Positions 21,619 to 33,651 of a stretch of DNA of 64,000 bases are shown here, in pieces. The translations under genes and the position numbers were made by a program. The notes beneath the pieces were generated by a model, which saw only the letters and a list, made by a program, of their open reading frames with translations, ran no database searches and was not told the DNA's origin. Each line of letters begins with the position of its first letter. The stretch's first letter is position 1. This DNA comes from Ascaphus truei (Eukaryota > Chordata > Amphibia > Anura > Ascaphidae): positions 225,782,239-225,846,238 of the forward strand of contig CM071568.1 in the NCBI GenBank assembly GCA_036426205.1, read 5' to 3'.

Positions 21619-22057
21619 CAGGGGAGCTTAACCACAGCCATGCGGTCACAAGCCCGGATGAATTATGGGGAGGTGTTGGTTCCGTGGAGTCAGAAATGCC
21701 AATTAGCCAATATATCCAATGGCAGGACAACAATTACGAAGCGTGGAAACACTTGAGGACTATTGAAAATCCTGCCGCTGGCCTCTACAATGCATCGCTC
21801 CCTACCTTGCAGAAGATGAAGCTTGTCATTTACAGAGAATACCTACCTACCAGGGTGCTCAACTTAAGTCCTCAAGCCCCCCCAACAGGTCAGGTTTTCT
21901 GAATATCCCGGCTTCAGCACACATGGTTCAATCAGTCCCTGCTTCAGAACAGCTGGCTCAGAGGCTCAATTAAAGTACGAGCCTCTGAGCCACCTGGGCT
22001 GAAGCAGGAATACCTGAAAACCTGACCTGTTAGGGGGGCTTGAGTTGAGCAACCCTG
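21619..22057. mobile_element. hAT-like non-autonomous element with 8-bp target-site duplication
   Basis: Perfect ATCTAGCC copies flank it (21611-21618 and 22058-22065). The ends are CAGGGGAGCTTAAC and, in reverse complement, CAGGGTTGCTCAAC. Internally, CAGGGTGCTCAACTTAAG (21851) begins an arm of about 45 bp that pairs with the right end, giving a 207-bp hairpin. CAGGG termini with 8-bp duplications are typical of hAT elements. There is no transposase. Confidence 0.8.
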
Positions 22058-22065
22058 ATCTAGCC

Positions 22066-23052
22066 TATGTGCCTCTGTGTCTACACTATCTATAACAGGA
22101 GTAATGTCTTTTAATCTATATATATATATATATATATATCTATATATATATCTATATATCCGAATGGTTTGTAGTTTGCCTTGTTATCTTATGCCCAGAT
22201 AACTGTGTGTAATAATACTGCTTTTGACTGTAAGCTCATAACATTGAACCATCTTTGAACTTGCTCCTTTTCTGCTTTAACCCCTTCTATAGTTCAATGC
22301 TTTAAACTTGTTGATATAAGAGTTGCCCATTTATTTTTGGGAGAAGTTATTAAGATCAAACCCACAGTCAGTATTATGTATACACGTGGGGTCTCTGATT
22401 TGGATTCAGTCACATCCTTCACCTTTTAGGTATAGCTTTATCAGTACACTAGGTACGCTGCCCAACAGTTGTTTTTTAGGCGCTTTGTGTGTATAAATAG
22501 TTTATTTATTGCAGTAAGGTGTATGGTCTGAGGAGAGGACGTGTCTGTCCTGAAACGACCACGTGTTTGCATATACCGCTCTGATGCTTTGAATACAAAG
22601 TAAGTTACTTACAGAAAGGCTCCTGTGTGCTTCCTGCACCACTTTATTCATCCTCTCTCCCGGAAGTGGATACACTGACTACACTCCAGGTCACAGCTCT
22701 GTGTCCTACTGCGCATGCTCACACTAAGGGGATCATGGAGTTGTAGTTTTTAGACTTCTAACGGATCACTTTCAATACTGTGCAGTTGAAACAAGACAGT
22801 ACATTTCCCAGACACTGTGCTAGGGAAAGATAGTTTCTTCTGCATGTAGATCGTATACTTCCTCCGTCCTGTCCTAATATATATCGTAAAGCTGCTTCAG
22901 TTCCTCCCTTTTGGCCAATGTTGATATGAAGGAGGTAACCTGGATGACATAATAATATAACTAAAGACAACACACACCCTCTGCTGGTTTTGTCTTTAAA
23001 AGCAGATTGTCCTTATTTTATAATTTAGTTTATTTGAAAGTTAATAACAAGA
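22066..23052. other. AT-rich spacer with (TA)n tract and one ribozyme-like motif
   Basis: (TA)n with interspersed C lies at about 22112-22160. A hammerhead-like motif lies at 22521-22563 and is listed separately. The rest shows no supported gene. Confidence 0.4.
22521..22563 (+). ncRNA. Hammerhead-ribozyme-like motif
   Basis: CTGAGGA (22528-22534), stem AGGAC/GTCCT (22536-22540 with 22547-22551) with a 6-nt loop, then GAAA (22552-22555) and CGACC. The GGT before the box pairs with ACC after it. There is no usable stem III. The core boxes fit the hammerhead consensus, but one G is unpaired before stem II. Confidence 0.4.
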
Positions 23053-24195
23053 GCCCCCCCCCCCCACTCCCTCACACAGAGCCCCCCGCTCCCCTCACAC
23101 AGAGCCCCCCCCTGCTCCCTCACACAGAGCCCCCCCTGCTCCCTCACAACAGAGCCCCCCCTGCCTCCCCTCACCAGAGCCCCCCTGCTCCCTCACACAG
23201 AGCCCCCCCTCTGCTCCTCACACAGAGCCCCCCTCCTGCTCCCTCACACAGAGCCCCCCCCTGCTCCCTCACCAAGCCCCCCTGCTCCTCCACAGAGCCC
23301 CCCCCCCCTGCTCCCTCACACAGAGCCACCCCCTGCTCCCTCACACAGACCCCCCTGCTCCCTCACACAGACCCCCCCCTGCTCCCTCACACAGAGCCCC
23401 CCCCCCCGCTCCCACACAGCCCCCCTCCTGCTCCCTCACACAGAGCCCCCCTCTCCCTCACACAGAGCCCCCCTGCTCCTCACACAGAGCCCCCCTGCTC
23501 CCTGACACACAGCCCCCCCTGCTCCCTCACACAGAGCCCCCCTGCTCCCTCACACAGAGCCCCCCCCTGCTCCCTCACACAGAGCAACCCCCTGCTCCCT
23601 CACACAGAGCCCCCTCGCTCCCTCACACAGAGCCCCCCTGCTCCTCACACAGAGCCCCCCCCTGCTCCCTCACACGTGACCTCCCCCCCTGCTCCTCACA
23701 CAGTGCCCCCCCCCTGCTCCTCACACAGTGCCCCCCCCCTGCTCTTCCACAGTGCCCCCCCCCATTCCCTCACACAGGCCCCCCCCTGCTCCCTCACACA
23801 GGCCCCCCCCCCCCTCAACACGAGCCCTCCCTGCTCCTCACCTCACACAGAGCCCCCCCCCTGCTCCCTCACAGAGCCCCCCCCCCTCTCCCTCACACAG
23901 AGCCCCCCCCCTGCTCCCTCACACAGAGCCCCCCCCCTGCTCCCTCACACAGAGCCCCCCCCTGCTCCCTCCACAGAGCGCCCCGCCCCTGCTCCCTCAC
24001 ACAGAGCCCCCCCCCCCCTGCTCCCTCACACAGAGCCCCCCCCTGCTCCCTCACACAGGAACCCTCCCCCCTGCTCCCTCACTCAGAGCCCCCCTGCTCC
24101 CTCAACACAGAATACCTCCCCCCTGCTCCCCACACAGACCCCCCCCTGCTCCCTCACACAAGACCCCCCCCCCCCCTGCTCCCTCACATTCAGAA
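23053..24195. repeat. C-rich minisatellite, about 23-bp unit
   Basis: Roughly 45-50 copies of a unit reading CCCCCCTGCTCCCTCACACA plus GAG. The length variation lies mainly in the C run. Some units differ (CAGTGCC, CAGGCC). The long open frames across it are a by-product of the repeat. Confidence 0.93.
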
Positions 24196-25079
24196 CATGA
24201 TGATGAGGAAGAAATCCACTAATTAGGACGTCATGAGGTCCTCCGGTGAGTCGGAATCCACTTCAGAGGGAGGACCTACCTATGTCGTCAGCGCGACGGG
24301 ATGAGGAGCACATGCAGTATGGAGTACTGTAGGAACAAGCTGTGGACTAATGAAGGGCAATTGGGGGGTATAATCTTCATTTCTTTCACATGTTTTTCCT
24401 CAATTTCAACACTATTTATTAGAGAATAACCTGGTGTAACAAATTAGATCCTGTAATAAGGAATCTATTTATCCGATGTGGAAAAATGGGTTTTCGGCAC
24501 GGGTATTCTGCGCCTTGCCCTTTTTCCAGTTTCCTCTGTGGGTACTCCCTTTGCTGAGTAGTAGCAACATCTCACGTCTTGGATGTGGCTGTAGTAAATC
24601 AAAAAATGGATTCCTGGATGTAAAGGGGGTGAAACAAAAGAACGATTTACGATGGGGCAATAGTATAATAAGAGTATTGTCAAACGAAAGGCTAGGGCCG
24701 TATCATAAGTTCGCTCGGGGGGTGGAAGAGCAGGCAAAATGGGAGGGGCTCGCGAGAGGAAATTCTTAGTTGGTTAGGGATGTGCCCATTAAGGCAAGAG
24801 TCGAATGGTACTAGTGTTTTCGATAGGGCGGGTAGAGGTTTGGAGTTCCCACGTGGCAATTTTTGGTATTCTACGATCCTGTTTTTCCCATCTTCCCATC
24901 TTCGTCTTCGTTGCTTTCTTTCCCTTTCGAGATGCGGAGGTAGCGATGGAGGGAGCGGTTCAGGTCCGTAAGTGCGGGCCTTGCATGGTCCATTGCCGAG
25001 GGTTGGTAGTAGAGTTATCGGTGATTGTCCGTGAATGACTGCTTACCAGGAAGAAGTGGGGGGGTTTGCGGGGGGGGGG
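24196..25079. other. Unrecognised, possibly low-quality sequence
   Basis: No gene or repeat is recognised. It occupies the place where the first 450-500 bp of copy B's 5' LTR should be, and the LTR remnant that follows is full of single-base indels. The sequence here may be unreliable. Confidence 0.4.
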
Positions 25080-25733
25080 GGGTAAGGCACTGAATGGGCT
25101 TACTTGGATCCTGCCAGTAGTTGGGCGACAGACGGCGACCGCGAGGCGGAGGTCTGGACCGATGCCAGCGGACCCTTTGAGAGGAGTTTGTATCACCGTG
25201 CTTTGACTCGGGAGGTATTGTTATGCTGCAAGTGCACCGACAACCGGTTCAGGCGCTGATCCGCCTTAGTATTTAAATGAACGACACACTAGCAAGTGGC
25301 TAGGAATAGATAACATCCTCTCACCAACTTTTCTAAGGACATCTCTATGAGAGCGTGGCGGAGCCCACCAATGTACAGACATTATCCCCTTGAGTTGTGC
25401 CGAGCCACTTTAGAAATGATAGGTCTAATTGTCGTGTAATGTTGTTTGTGTTATAATATACTGCTTATATATATTACTTATTGTGTGTGGCTGTCCGGGA
25501 GGTATCAAGTAAGAGCCAGTAAAGTTTGTTTGTTTGCACAAGATATGGTATGGTTTTCTTGCCCCGGGCAAATCTTTCGAATGGGGGATCCTGGGTAAGG
25601 AGGCGCTGCGCTAGGAAGTGTGTATTCCCCCAGCTCCAGGCTCCCAGCAAGCGGAGGCTCCGCTCTCCTGGAGCCACAGGTGGTATACAGTGACCAGTAG
25701 ACCCTTAGGCAGGTGTTCAGAAAAAGGGCTACA
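25080..25733 (+). repeat. 5' LTR of gypsy copy B, truncated and indel-rich
   Basis: It matches the last 60 percent of the other LTRs and ends GGGCTACA before a clean primer-binding site (from 25736). It carries many one-base insertions and deletions that the 3' LTR of the same element lacks. That is unlike normal divergence between LTRs and suggests sequencing error. Confidence 0.8.
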
Positions 25734-25810
25734 TTTGGAGGCGCTGCTGAGATATCAGACCTGGGGTGCCCCAATCCATTTTTTTCAAAATCAACAACTA
25801 GCTTTACATC

Positions 25811-28800
25811 ATGTCTGTGCCCTCCCCGCTCGAGGTGCGCCGGTGGGCCCAACGGCATGGAGTCCCGCTGAAACGTGTCTTCGCCTTGGGGCATGTCCCC
25901 GCCACTATATCCTTAGGCACAGTGACCGAGCTGGTCAGAAAACTCCCACTACTGGACACTGCCCAAGCCAAAGACTATTTTTACGATCGGGACCGGACGT
26001 GGCGCCGGGTCTTATACGTCACCGAACGGGATATCTGTCCCGAAGCACTGCCCCAAATACTATTGCTACCGGAGGCTCCTGGCGTACACTGCCCCATAGT
26101 TCAAGTAGATTTCACTGAACCGCTAGCCACTTCCACCCCACAGCGAGAACACGTCCCCGCGCTAGGGGCCGTGGCAAGAGGCCCTGACCGCACCCCTGAC
26201 AGTAGTCTGAACCCGCGGTGGCCGGCAGCACTGAGCCTGGGTTCTCCGTCCACCCCCCCCCCGTTCTGAGACCCGCGTTAGATAGGCACAGTATGTCAAG
26301 ACTAGATACCTACCCCCCAGTTGGCGGTAGTCTACCGGACGATGCCTCTTTTCCAGCGGTTGCCGCAGCCATTCACCACTCCACCCAGTCTCTCCAATAC
26401 CGGAAGTTGAAGGCGTTCTCGGGTGATAAACCCACACCTCAAGGAGAAGTAGGGATCGAAGAATGGCTGGATCATACGGAGCAGGTGCTGCCCGAGTGGA
26501 CCTGCACGGACGCGGTCCGGAGGCAGCGCATCGTTGAGTGCCTGCGACCCCCAGCGTCCCACATGGTGCATTACTACCGGGACGACCACCCGGATGCTGA
26601 CGCGGCGGACCTCATATATTGCCTGACCAAGGCCTATGGAACCCCGGTGGATACCTATGCGCTAATGGCAAAATTTCACGCGCTGGCTCAGAAAGAAGGA
26701 GAGATGGTGTCTGACTTCCTCAGACGTCTACATATAGATCTGTGGGCTATGGTGAGGAAGGGTGTAGTACCAAAGGTGGAGGCCGACGGATTGCGCACTA
26801 CCCAGCTGTTGAGGGGGCTCCTGCCCCTGCATCCAGTGTCCGTACGTGTCAGCGGCTGCCTAACGCCCGGGCAAGCCCTGACGTTCCATGACCTAATGGA
26901 CCGTGTTCAAGCGCACGAGACCGTGCTGTTAGGGCGCGAACTAACTCCAGGAAAAAAGGCATCGCTAGGGAGCAAGGATGCCAAGAAGTCAGAGCCAAAA
27001 GCCGAGGTGTCCGAGCAGGGGGACCCTGACCCAGAGGATGCAGGAGCCCCGATACCGGCTCGACCCCGCCCTATGTCGGGACGAAACTCACCGCCAGGGC
27101 GAAGTGAAACATACCTCAGCCAGATCCAGTGCTATGCGTGTGGGAAGATGGGACACCTGCGGGCCCGTTGCCCCTCCCTACGGAAGACAGCGCCCTGGCA
27201 GGCTCAGTCAATGCCATGCACCCCCCAGGATGGCGGCGCCGGCGCCCAATCTTCCACGAACAATCGAATTGGACCCGCCGCCATTGTTCGAGTAGTTATT
27301 TAAGGTATCTACGCGTCGGCCTTGCTGGACACGGGATCCCAAGTGACCATCTTGTACAGGTCCTTTTATGATCAACATTTACACCGGTTGCCATTGCTAT
27401 CTGCTGACGCCTTACGGTTAAGGGGGTTGAGCCATGAAGACTACCCCATCGACGGAGTCGTAAAGGTGCAGTTAGACATCCCACAACTGAACACTGGCAA
27501 ACATCATCCCATGGAAGTGGAAGCACTAGTGTGCCCCGAACCTCAAGATCACCCCAGTGCTCCGATAATTTTGGGGACTAACACCGACATTGTGCGCGCA
27601 GTGTTCCGCATGTACTTGCAAGAAGCGGGCGAGGCTCCGCTGCTAGCCCTCGCTACGTGTCCAGTACTACAAGAGGTTTGCGGTAGAATCGCGACTGAAG
27701 AGGAGCATGGGACTCTATACAGTCAAGAATGAGGACTGACCCACATTCCCCCCGGAGAGGGTCGGATGATGATCGCGGCCTGCCACTACCCGGACCGACG
27801 TCCGGAGGACCAGTTCTTCTCTTTGGAGAGTATGGCCCAAGATGAACAGCGACTAGGCTATGAAGTGCTAGCCTCTGTGAAGAAATGGCCTGGGAAAATT
27901 CCGGATCGAACATGGGTGTATGTGCAGAATATCTCCCCGTATCCCATGAGTATTGATCGGCGACAGCTGTTGGGTAGAATCTACCCCGTCACCCCCGAGG
28001 AGAGGGCCCTGCGAGGACGGCCAGCAGACACTACCCCCCATAGCGACTCCCCGTTGGATTTTGATTTCGGAGATTCCCCGATACCCGAAGAATGGAAGGA
28101 GAGGCTGCGGGCACAGCTACAAGAACGACAAAAAGTCTTCTCCACGAGTGATATGGATGTGGGGTGCAGTCGCAGTGCCCATCACACCATTCGAATGAAC
28201 GATGCTACCCCATTCCGAGAGCGCTCCCGTCGCCTAGCCCCCCGAGACGTGGAGGAGGAGAGAAGGTTGCTAGCCGAAATGGAGGGAGCTGGTATTGTGC
28301 AAGGATCCCATAGCCCTTACGCCTCACCCATCGTGATAGTCCGTAAGAAGAACGGGACGGTCCGCCTCTGTGTAGATTATAGAACCCTAAACAACCGCAC
28401 GGTCCCCGATCAGTATACGCTACCCCGGATCGAGGATCTCCTGAACGCCTTGACGGGGAGTAAATGGTTCAGTGTACTCGACCTGAGGTCCGGGTACTAT
28501 CAAGTGCCAATTGTCCAGGAAGATCAGGAGAAGACGGTCTTCATCTGTCCGTTAGGATTCTATCAGTTTACCCGCATGCCACAAGGGATCTGCGGAGCTC
28601 CTGCCACCTTCCAGAGGCTAATGGAACGGACCCTGGGAGATATGAACCCCCAGGAATGCCTGGTGTACTTGGATGATATTATAGTGTTCGGGAAAACCCT
28701 AGAGGAACACGCAGAGCGGTTGATGAAGGTGCTGGATTGCCTTCGGAAGGAGGGCCTCAAATTATCCTTGGACAAATGCAAGTTTTGTCGACCGTCCGTG

Positions 28801-31473
28801 ACATACAGGGGCCATATTGTGTCCGCTGAAGGGGTATCCACCGATCCGGGGAAGATAGAGGCTGTGGTGAACTGGCCTAGGCCCAGTAACGTCCAAGAAC
28901 TGCGCTCTTTCTTAGGGTTTTGTGGCTACTACCGACGCTTCGTGGAAGGCTACTCCAGCAAAGCCAAATTCCTGAATAATCTTCTAAGAATTTATCCGGA
29001 GGATACAGAACGGAGAAAGGTCACGGCGCAAACGCCTTTTGGAGAAAAATGGACCCCTGCTTGCGAACAAGCGTTCCTGAATTTAAAAGCCAGTCTGACC
29101 CGGGCTCCCGTACTGGCCTATGCTGACCCTGATCGTGAATACGTCCTACACGTGGACGCCAGTCTTAGTGGATTAGGAACCGTGCTGCACCAGAAATACG
29201 ACACCGGGCTCCGCCCTGTGGCATACGCAAGCCGAAGCTTGACTCCCAGCGAACAGAACTATCCTGTCCACAAACTGGAGTTTTTGGCGCTAAAATGGGC
29301 GGTGGTGGACAAGTTACACGACTACTTGTATGGAGTGCAGTTTGAAGTGCGAACGGACAATAACCCAATGACCTATATTAACACGTCCGCCAAATTAGAT
29401 GCCACCGGACACCGGTGGCTGGCAGCCCTGGCCAACTATAGTTTCAACCTCAAGTATAAACCCGGGCCCACCAACGTGGGAGCCGATGCTCTGTCTCGGA
29501 GACCGGGACTTCAACCCACTACGGATGAGGAAGTATGGGAGGAGATTCCGGGACCGGGGATCCGTGCTCTATGTTCCCTAGCCGCCGTGGTCAACGATCA
29601 GGTGGCGTTCTCCGAGCTAAGAGTCGCTGATTCACTGGGGTGCCAATCCCGAGCCATTCCCCGGGCCTATCAGAGTCGAGAAGGGATGAATATCACTGAA
29701 GATAAAATCATCTCCTGGAGAGACTTGGTACGTCATCAGATCCAAGATCCAGTGGTGGAACTGGCTCGTCAAGCTGTGCAGCAAGAGAATTCCTCTATAC
29801 TTAAGCAAGCCCCCATAGACCTGGTGAAGCTATTGTTGAACGAATTCGAGAAGTTCGAACTGGACAATTGCCTACTGTATCGGATAATTCCATACCACAA
29901 CCATCCTGACCGGCGACAGCTATTCTTGCCGGAGCGTCTGAGAAATATGGTTCTCCGGGCCCTTCATGATGATCACGGCAATCTGGGCGTTGACAAGACC
30001 TTCGGACTACTTCAGGATCGGTTCTATTGGCCGAGGATGAAAGAGTCAGTGGAACGACATTGCCGGAAGTGTATCCGTTGCTTGCAGAGGAAAACACTCC
30101 CCACCAGAGCGGCCCCCATGGCCCATCTGAAGAGCTCTGGACCTATGGATTTGGTGTGCATGGTTTTCCTGTGTATTGAACCCGACACCCGAGGCATCGG
30201 CAACGTACTAGTGATTACAGACCACTACACAAGGTACGCACAAGCGTTCCCCACCAAAGATCAAAAAGCAGTGACAGTGGCCAGAGTCTTGTGGGAGAAA
30301 TACTTTATTCATTACGGGTTACCGAACCGCCTTCATTCGGATTAGGGCAGAGATTTCAAGAGTACTCTCATCAAGGAGCTGTTAAGGTTACTAAATATAG
30401 CTAAGTCACGGACCACCCCGTACCACCCAGAGGGGGATGCTATGCCCGAACGGTTCAACCGCACCCTGCTGGATATGTTGGGGACCCTAAAGGGCTCACA
30501 GAAAACAGAATGGAGCAAGCATGTAGAGACGTTGGTACATGCTTATAATTGTACCCGACATGAGTCTACCGGGTACACGCCGTACTTCCTGATGTTCGGG
30601 AGAGAAGCTCGATTACCGGTAGATGTGAGACTGCGGATATCTACCGATGGGGTATCCAACAGAACTCACTTTCGCTATGTGCAGCGGTTACGGGATAGTC
30701 TGCAGCAGGCCTACAAACTGGCTGAAAAGGCAGCGGCGAAACTGAATGCAGGTAACAAGAGGCGTTATGATCACAAGGTGCGACATAAGGAAATCCGCCC
30801 CGGGGATGCCGTTCTCCTTCGTAATCTAGGCGTTCCCGGGAAGCACAAACTGGCTGATCGGTGGAGAGAAGGGGTGTACGAAGTGGAATCACAGATGCCT
30901 GGCCTCCCGGTATATCGCATTAAGGACTCCGAAGGCCGGGTAAAGGTGTGGCATAGGAATCATCTACTCCCCATACCTCAAGTAGGGGACAACGAATCGG
31001 AAGTACCCACCACCTTCATTAATGGCGAAAATGAACACCCAGAGGATGGCCTAGAGACTGTAATAAATGCCACCTCTGAGAATCCTATGGAGGGAACCTC
31101 TCAAAGGGGCCCTTCGGCCGCGGGGGCATCTCCCGAAGGAGCCACGGGTAAAGAGCCCCTTGGTCCAACGTCAGACACGCTGACTCCAATGAGCCAGCCG
31201 TTAGACCCACAGAGCCCATGCTTTGTACCCCAGAGAGACTTGGTGAATCTGATGAACCCCCCTAGGGCAGAGGTAGAAATGCCAGCCGAAACTAGTTACC
31301 CATCAGTGGAGGTGACTGAAGAACAACTTCGCAGAAGTCAGAGAACTAATCAACCTCCAATGAGGATGGCTTACGATCAATTCGGGGCACCCCATTATGA
31401 AGGTCAGCAGTGGGCTCATCATAGAATGCACTCAGTAGTGGTCATGTTCAATGAGATGTGTAATCTAATCTAA
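25811..31473 (+). pseudogene. Ty3/gypsy gag-pol, copy B (near full length, four disabling changes)
   Basis: Starts at ATG 25811 and ends at the TAA at 31471-31473. Domain order: PNMA-like Gag, zinc knuckle (CYACGKMGHLRARC), protease (LLDTGSQVTILY, about 27328), RT (YLDDIIVFG, about 28667), RNase H (HVDASLSGLGTVLHQK, about 29152), integrase zinc-binding HHCC (LHDDHGNLG ... CRKCIRC), the integrase core, a GPY-like C-terminal segment (YEVESQMPGLPVYRI) and a hydrophilic tail. There is no chromodomain. Damage: a frameshift in a C run near 26255, an in-frame stop at 27301, a stop near 27730, and a stop near 30343 just after the second catalytic Asp of the integrase (LHSD then stop). It is the best-preserved copy in the window but cannot make the full polyprotein. 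Confidence 0.93.
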
Positions 31474-31544
31474 GGCCGCAGGGGATATACCGTGATCTTT
31501 TTGTACAAATGTAATGTAGTGTAGTCAAGCGGGGACGTTGGATT

Positions 31545-31559
31545 CTGGGGAGGGGAGAA
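31545..31559 (+). other. Polypurine tract of gypsy copy B
   Basis: GGGGAGGGGAGAA directly precedes the 3' LTR, identical to the tract in copy A. Confidence 0.75.
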
Positions 31560-32631
31560 TGTAAGGATGTGTTAGGCTCCGTGCATGTATTCACTGTATG
31601 GCGGGTTCTGCGAGGCAAGCTGATGCAGGGTGCCACCATATTGTTGCGCAATGTTGCGAGGTCACTGGTGCCGAGGAAAGGTCGCGCGTGCGCTCAGGAA
31701 GCGCGCGAACAACGAACCAATGGAAAGGGACTATGAACTGAACTTTAACCCCCGCGACCCTTGAAGGAGTCAGCTGGGAGCGAGAAGCCAATGAACGGGC
31801 TGGGTTGTGAGGGGGAGGAGAACGGAAAGCGTGGGGGAAAGGACCACGCTATCAGACGGAGTTGGGGCTTTGGCGGGACAAGGAGTGCGAGAGCAGGGGG
31901 TCCGTGACCCGCCTGCCTAGGCCAGAGACAATCCCCAGGTCCCTAGGAGTATTCCCCGTCACTGTAGGTTGCGGTATTGTAGGGCCGCCCTAGTGAAGAG
32001 CATTGTCACGATAGACTGATTCAAGCACTGAATGTGGACGGGTACTGCTGTTTGGGTGCAGACAGCGGACCCCTTGAGAGGAGTTGTAGTCACCACTGTG
32101 ACTCGGGAGGTATTGTGTATGCTGCAAGTGCACCGACAACCGGTCATCAGGCACTGATCCCGCCTTAGTATTAAATGAACAGACACTAGCAAGTGGCTAG
32201 CGAATAGATAACATTCTCACCAAACTTTTCTAAGGACATACTCTATGAGAGCGTGGCGGAGCCACCAATGTACAGGACATTATTCCCTTTGAGGTGTGGC
32301 CGAGCCACTTTAGAAATGATAGGCCTAATATGCGTGTAATGTTGTTCGTGTTATAATATACTGCTTATATATATACTTATGTGTGTTGGGCTGTCCGGGA
32401 GGTATCAGAGTCAGAGACAGTAAAGTTTGGTTGTTGCACAAGATATGGTATGGTTCTTGCCCAGGGCAAATCTTTCGAATGGGGGATCCTGGGTAAGTGG
32501 AGGCGCTGCGCTAGGATATAAGTGTGTATTACCCCAGGCTCCCAGCAAGCGGAGGCTCCGCTCTCCTGGAGCCACAGGTGGTAGACAGTGACCAGTAGAC
32601 CCTTAGGCAGGTGTTCAGAAAAAGGGCTACA
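31560..32631 (+). repeat. 3' LTR of gypsy copy B
   Basis: Starts TGTAAGGATG and ends GGGCTACA, 1,072 bp. Relative to copy A's 5' LTR it lacks about 36 bp near 32068. It borders what appears to be host DNA beginning TAAGGATATA. Confidence 0.9.
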
Positions 32632-33410
32632 TAAGGATATATTTTAGCTGCTGAATTACACTCTCTGAAGCAGCCATTGTGTGACTAACATAATCAGGAT
32701 TTACACACATTTGTAACAGGAGCACCAAACGATTGCAAATTTAGGTAGGAATGTAGAATTGTACATTATCACAAAAAGGAATGGAATATAGTATTGTTGC
32801 TTTCAAAGATACAGTGATAAAAGACACCAGTCTGGAGATAAATGCTTCAAAAACTGCGTCTTTAAGGCACGCAATTACTTATGGGATAGCCTTGGGAAAT
32901 CTGGAGCATACAGTCCAGTCATTGAAACATTATCTCCATTTAAGAATATTAATTCTCTCAGAATAAATAGTCCGTAGACCCATTTCATCATATTTTTATC
33001 CTATCTAATAAAGATCACCATAATTAGACTTGAACCCATTATGATGCAACAGAGAGAGAGAGGACAGACATGGATATAATTTTAATTGTGCTATATACAC
33101 TTTTTGATTAATATTGTAGCAATAAGATTTAATGTCTACCCAATAAGCTATGAATTATACCGGTATAAATGAAATGTGATAAATACAACTACTTTATATG
33201 TATATTATGTACATGTTTTTAATTATTGTTTTTAATGGCAATAGGGTATCTTAACCCCCCTGTCTTATTCTAGTTCTAATCTAATATTGAAGTAGACCTG
33301 TTACAGTCAATACATATAATGAATATAAGATATAGGTTAAATGGCTATTTATATGCTCTCTTCAAACATGAGCTACTGTTGATGAATCTTGATCCAGCTA
33401 TCTACTTTAA
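32632..33410. other. AT-rich flank of gypsy copy B, no gene seen
   Basis: No coding feature. Nearly all of it recurs with many small indels at 38811-39560, including the LTR junction itself. Confidence 0.6.
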
Positions 33411-33651
33411 GGCTGAGATTATACTAACCGCGCGTGCGCGACAGAGCACGTGCACGTGGCACACGCCTGTCACGAATGTGAACTGTGCTTCAGGTGACGT
33501 CAGGCGATGGGGAGACGGGGCCGTGACGTCACGTGAGCTGTTCGCCTTCATTAGCTGAATTGCTCACGTGACTCGGCTGTTCGTGCACTAGGGGCGCCAT
33601 CATAGGGATTGGGCACGTTATTCTTGCCGCGCGTTGAGTATAATCGCGGCC
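33411..33651. mobile_element. MITE, GC-rich, 241 bp
   Basis: The ends GGCTGAGATTATACTAACCG and, in reverse complement, GGCCGCGATTATACTCAACG form imperfect terminal inverted repeats. The flanks TAA and TAC suggest a 3-bp target duplication. The second copy of this locus (39540 onward) lacks it. Confidence 0.6.

Noticed and set aside
23007..24200. A 397-codon open frame rich in Pro, Ser and His
   Set aside because: It lies wholly in the C-rich minisatellite. The peptide is just the repeat unit translated, and other frames are open too.
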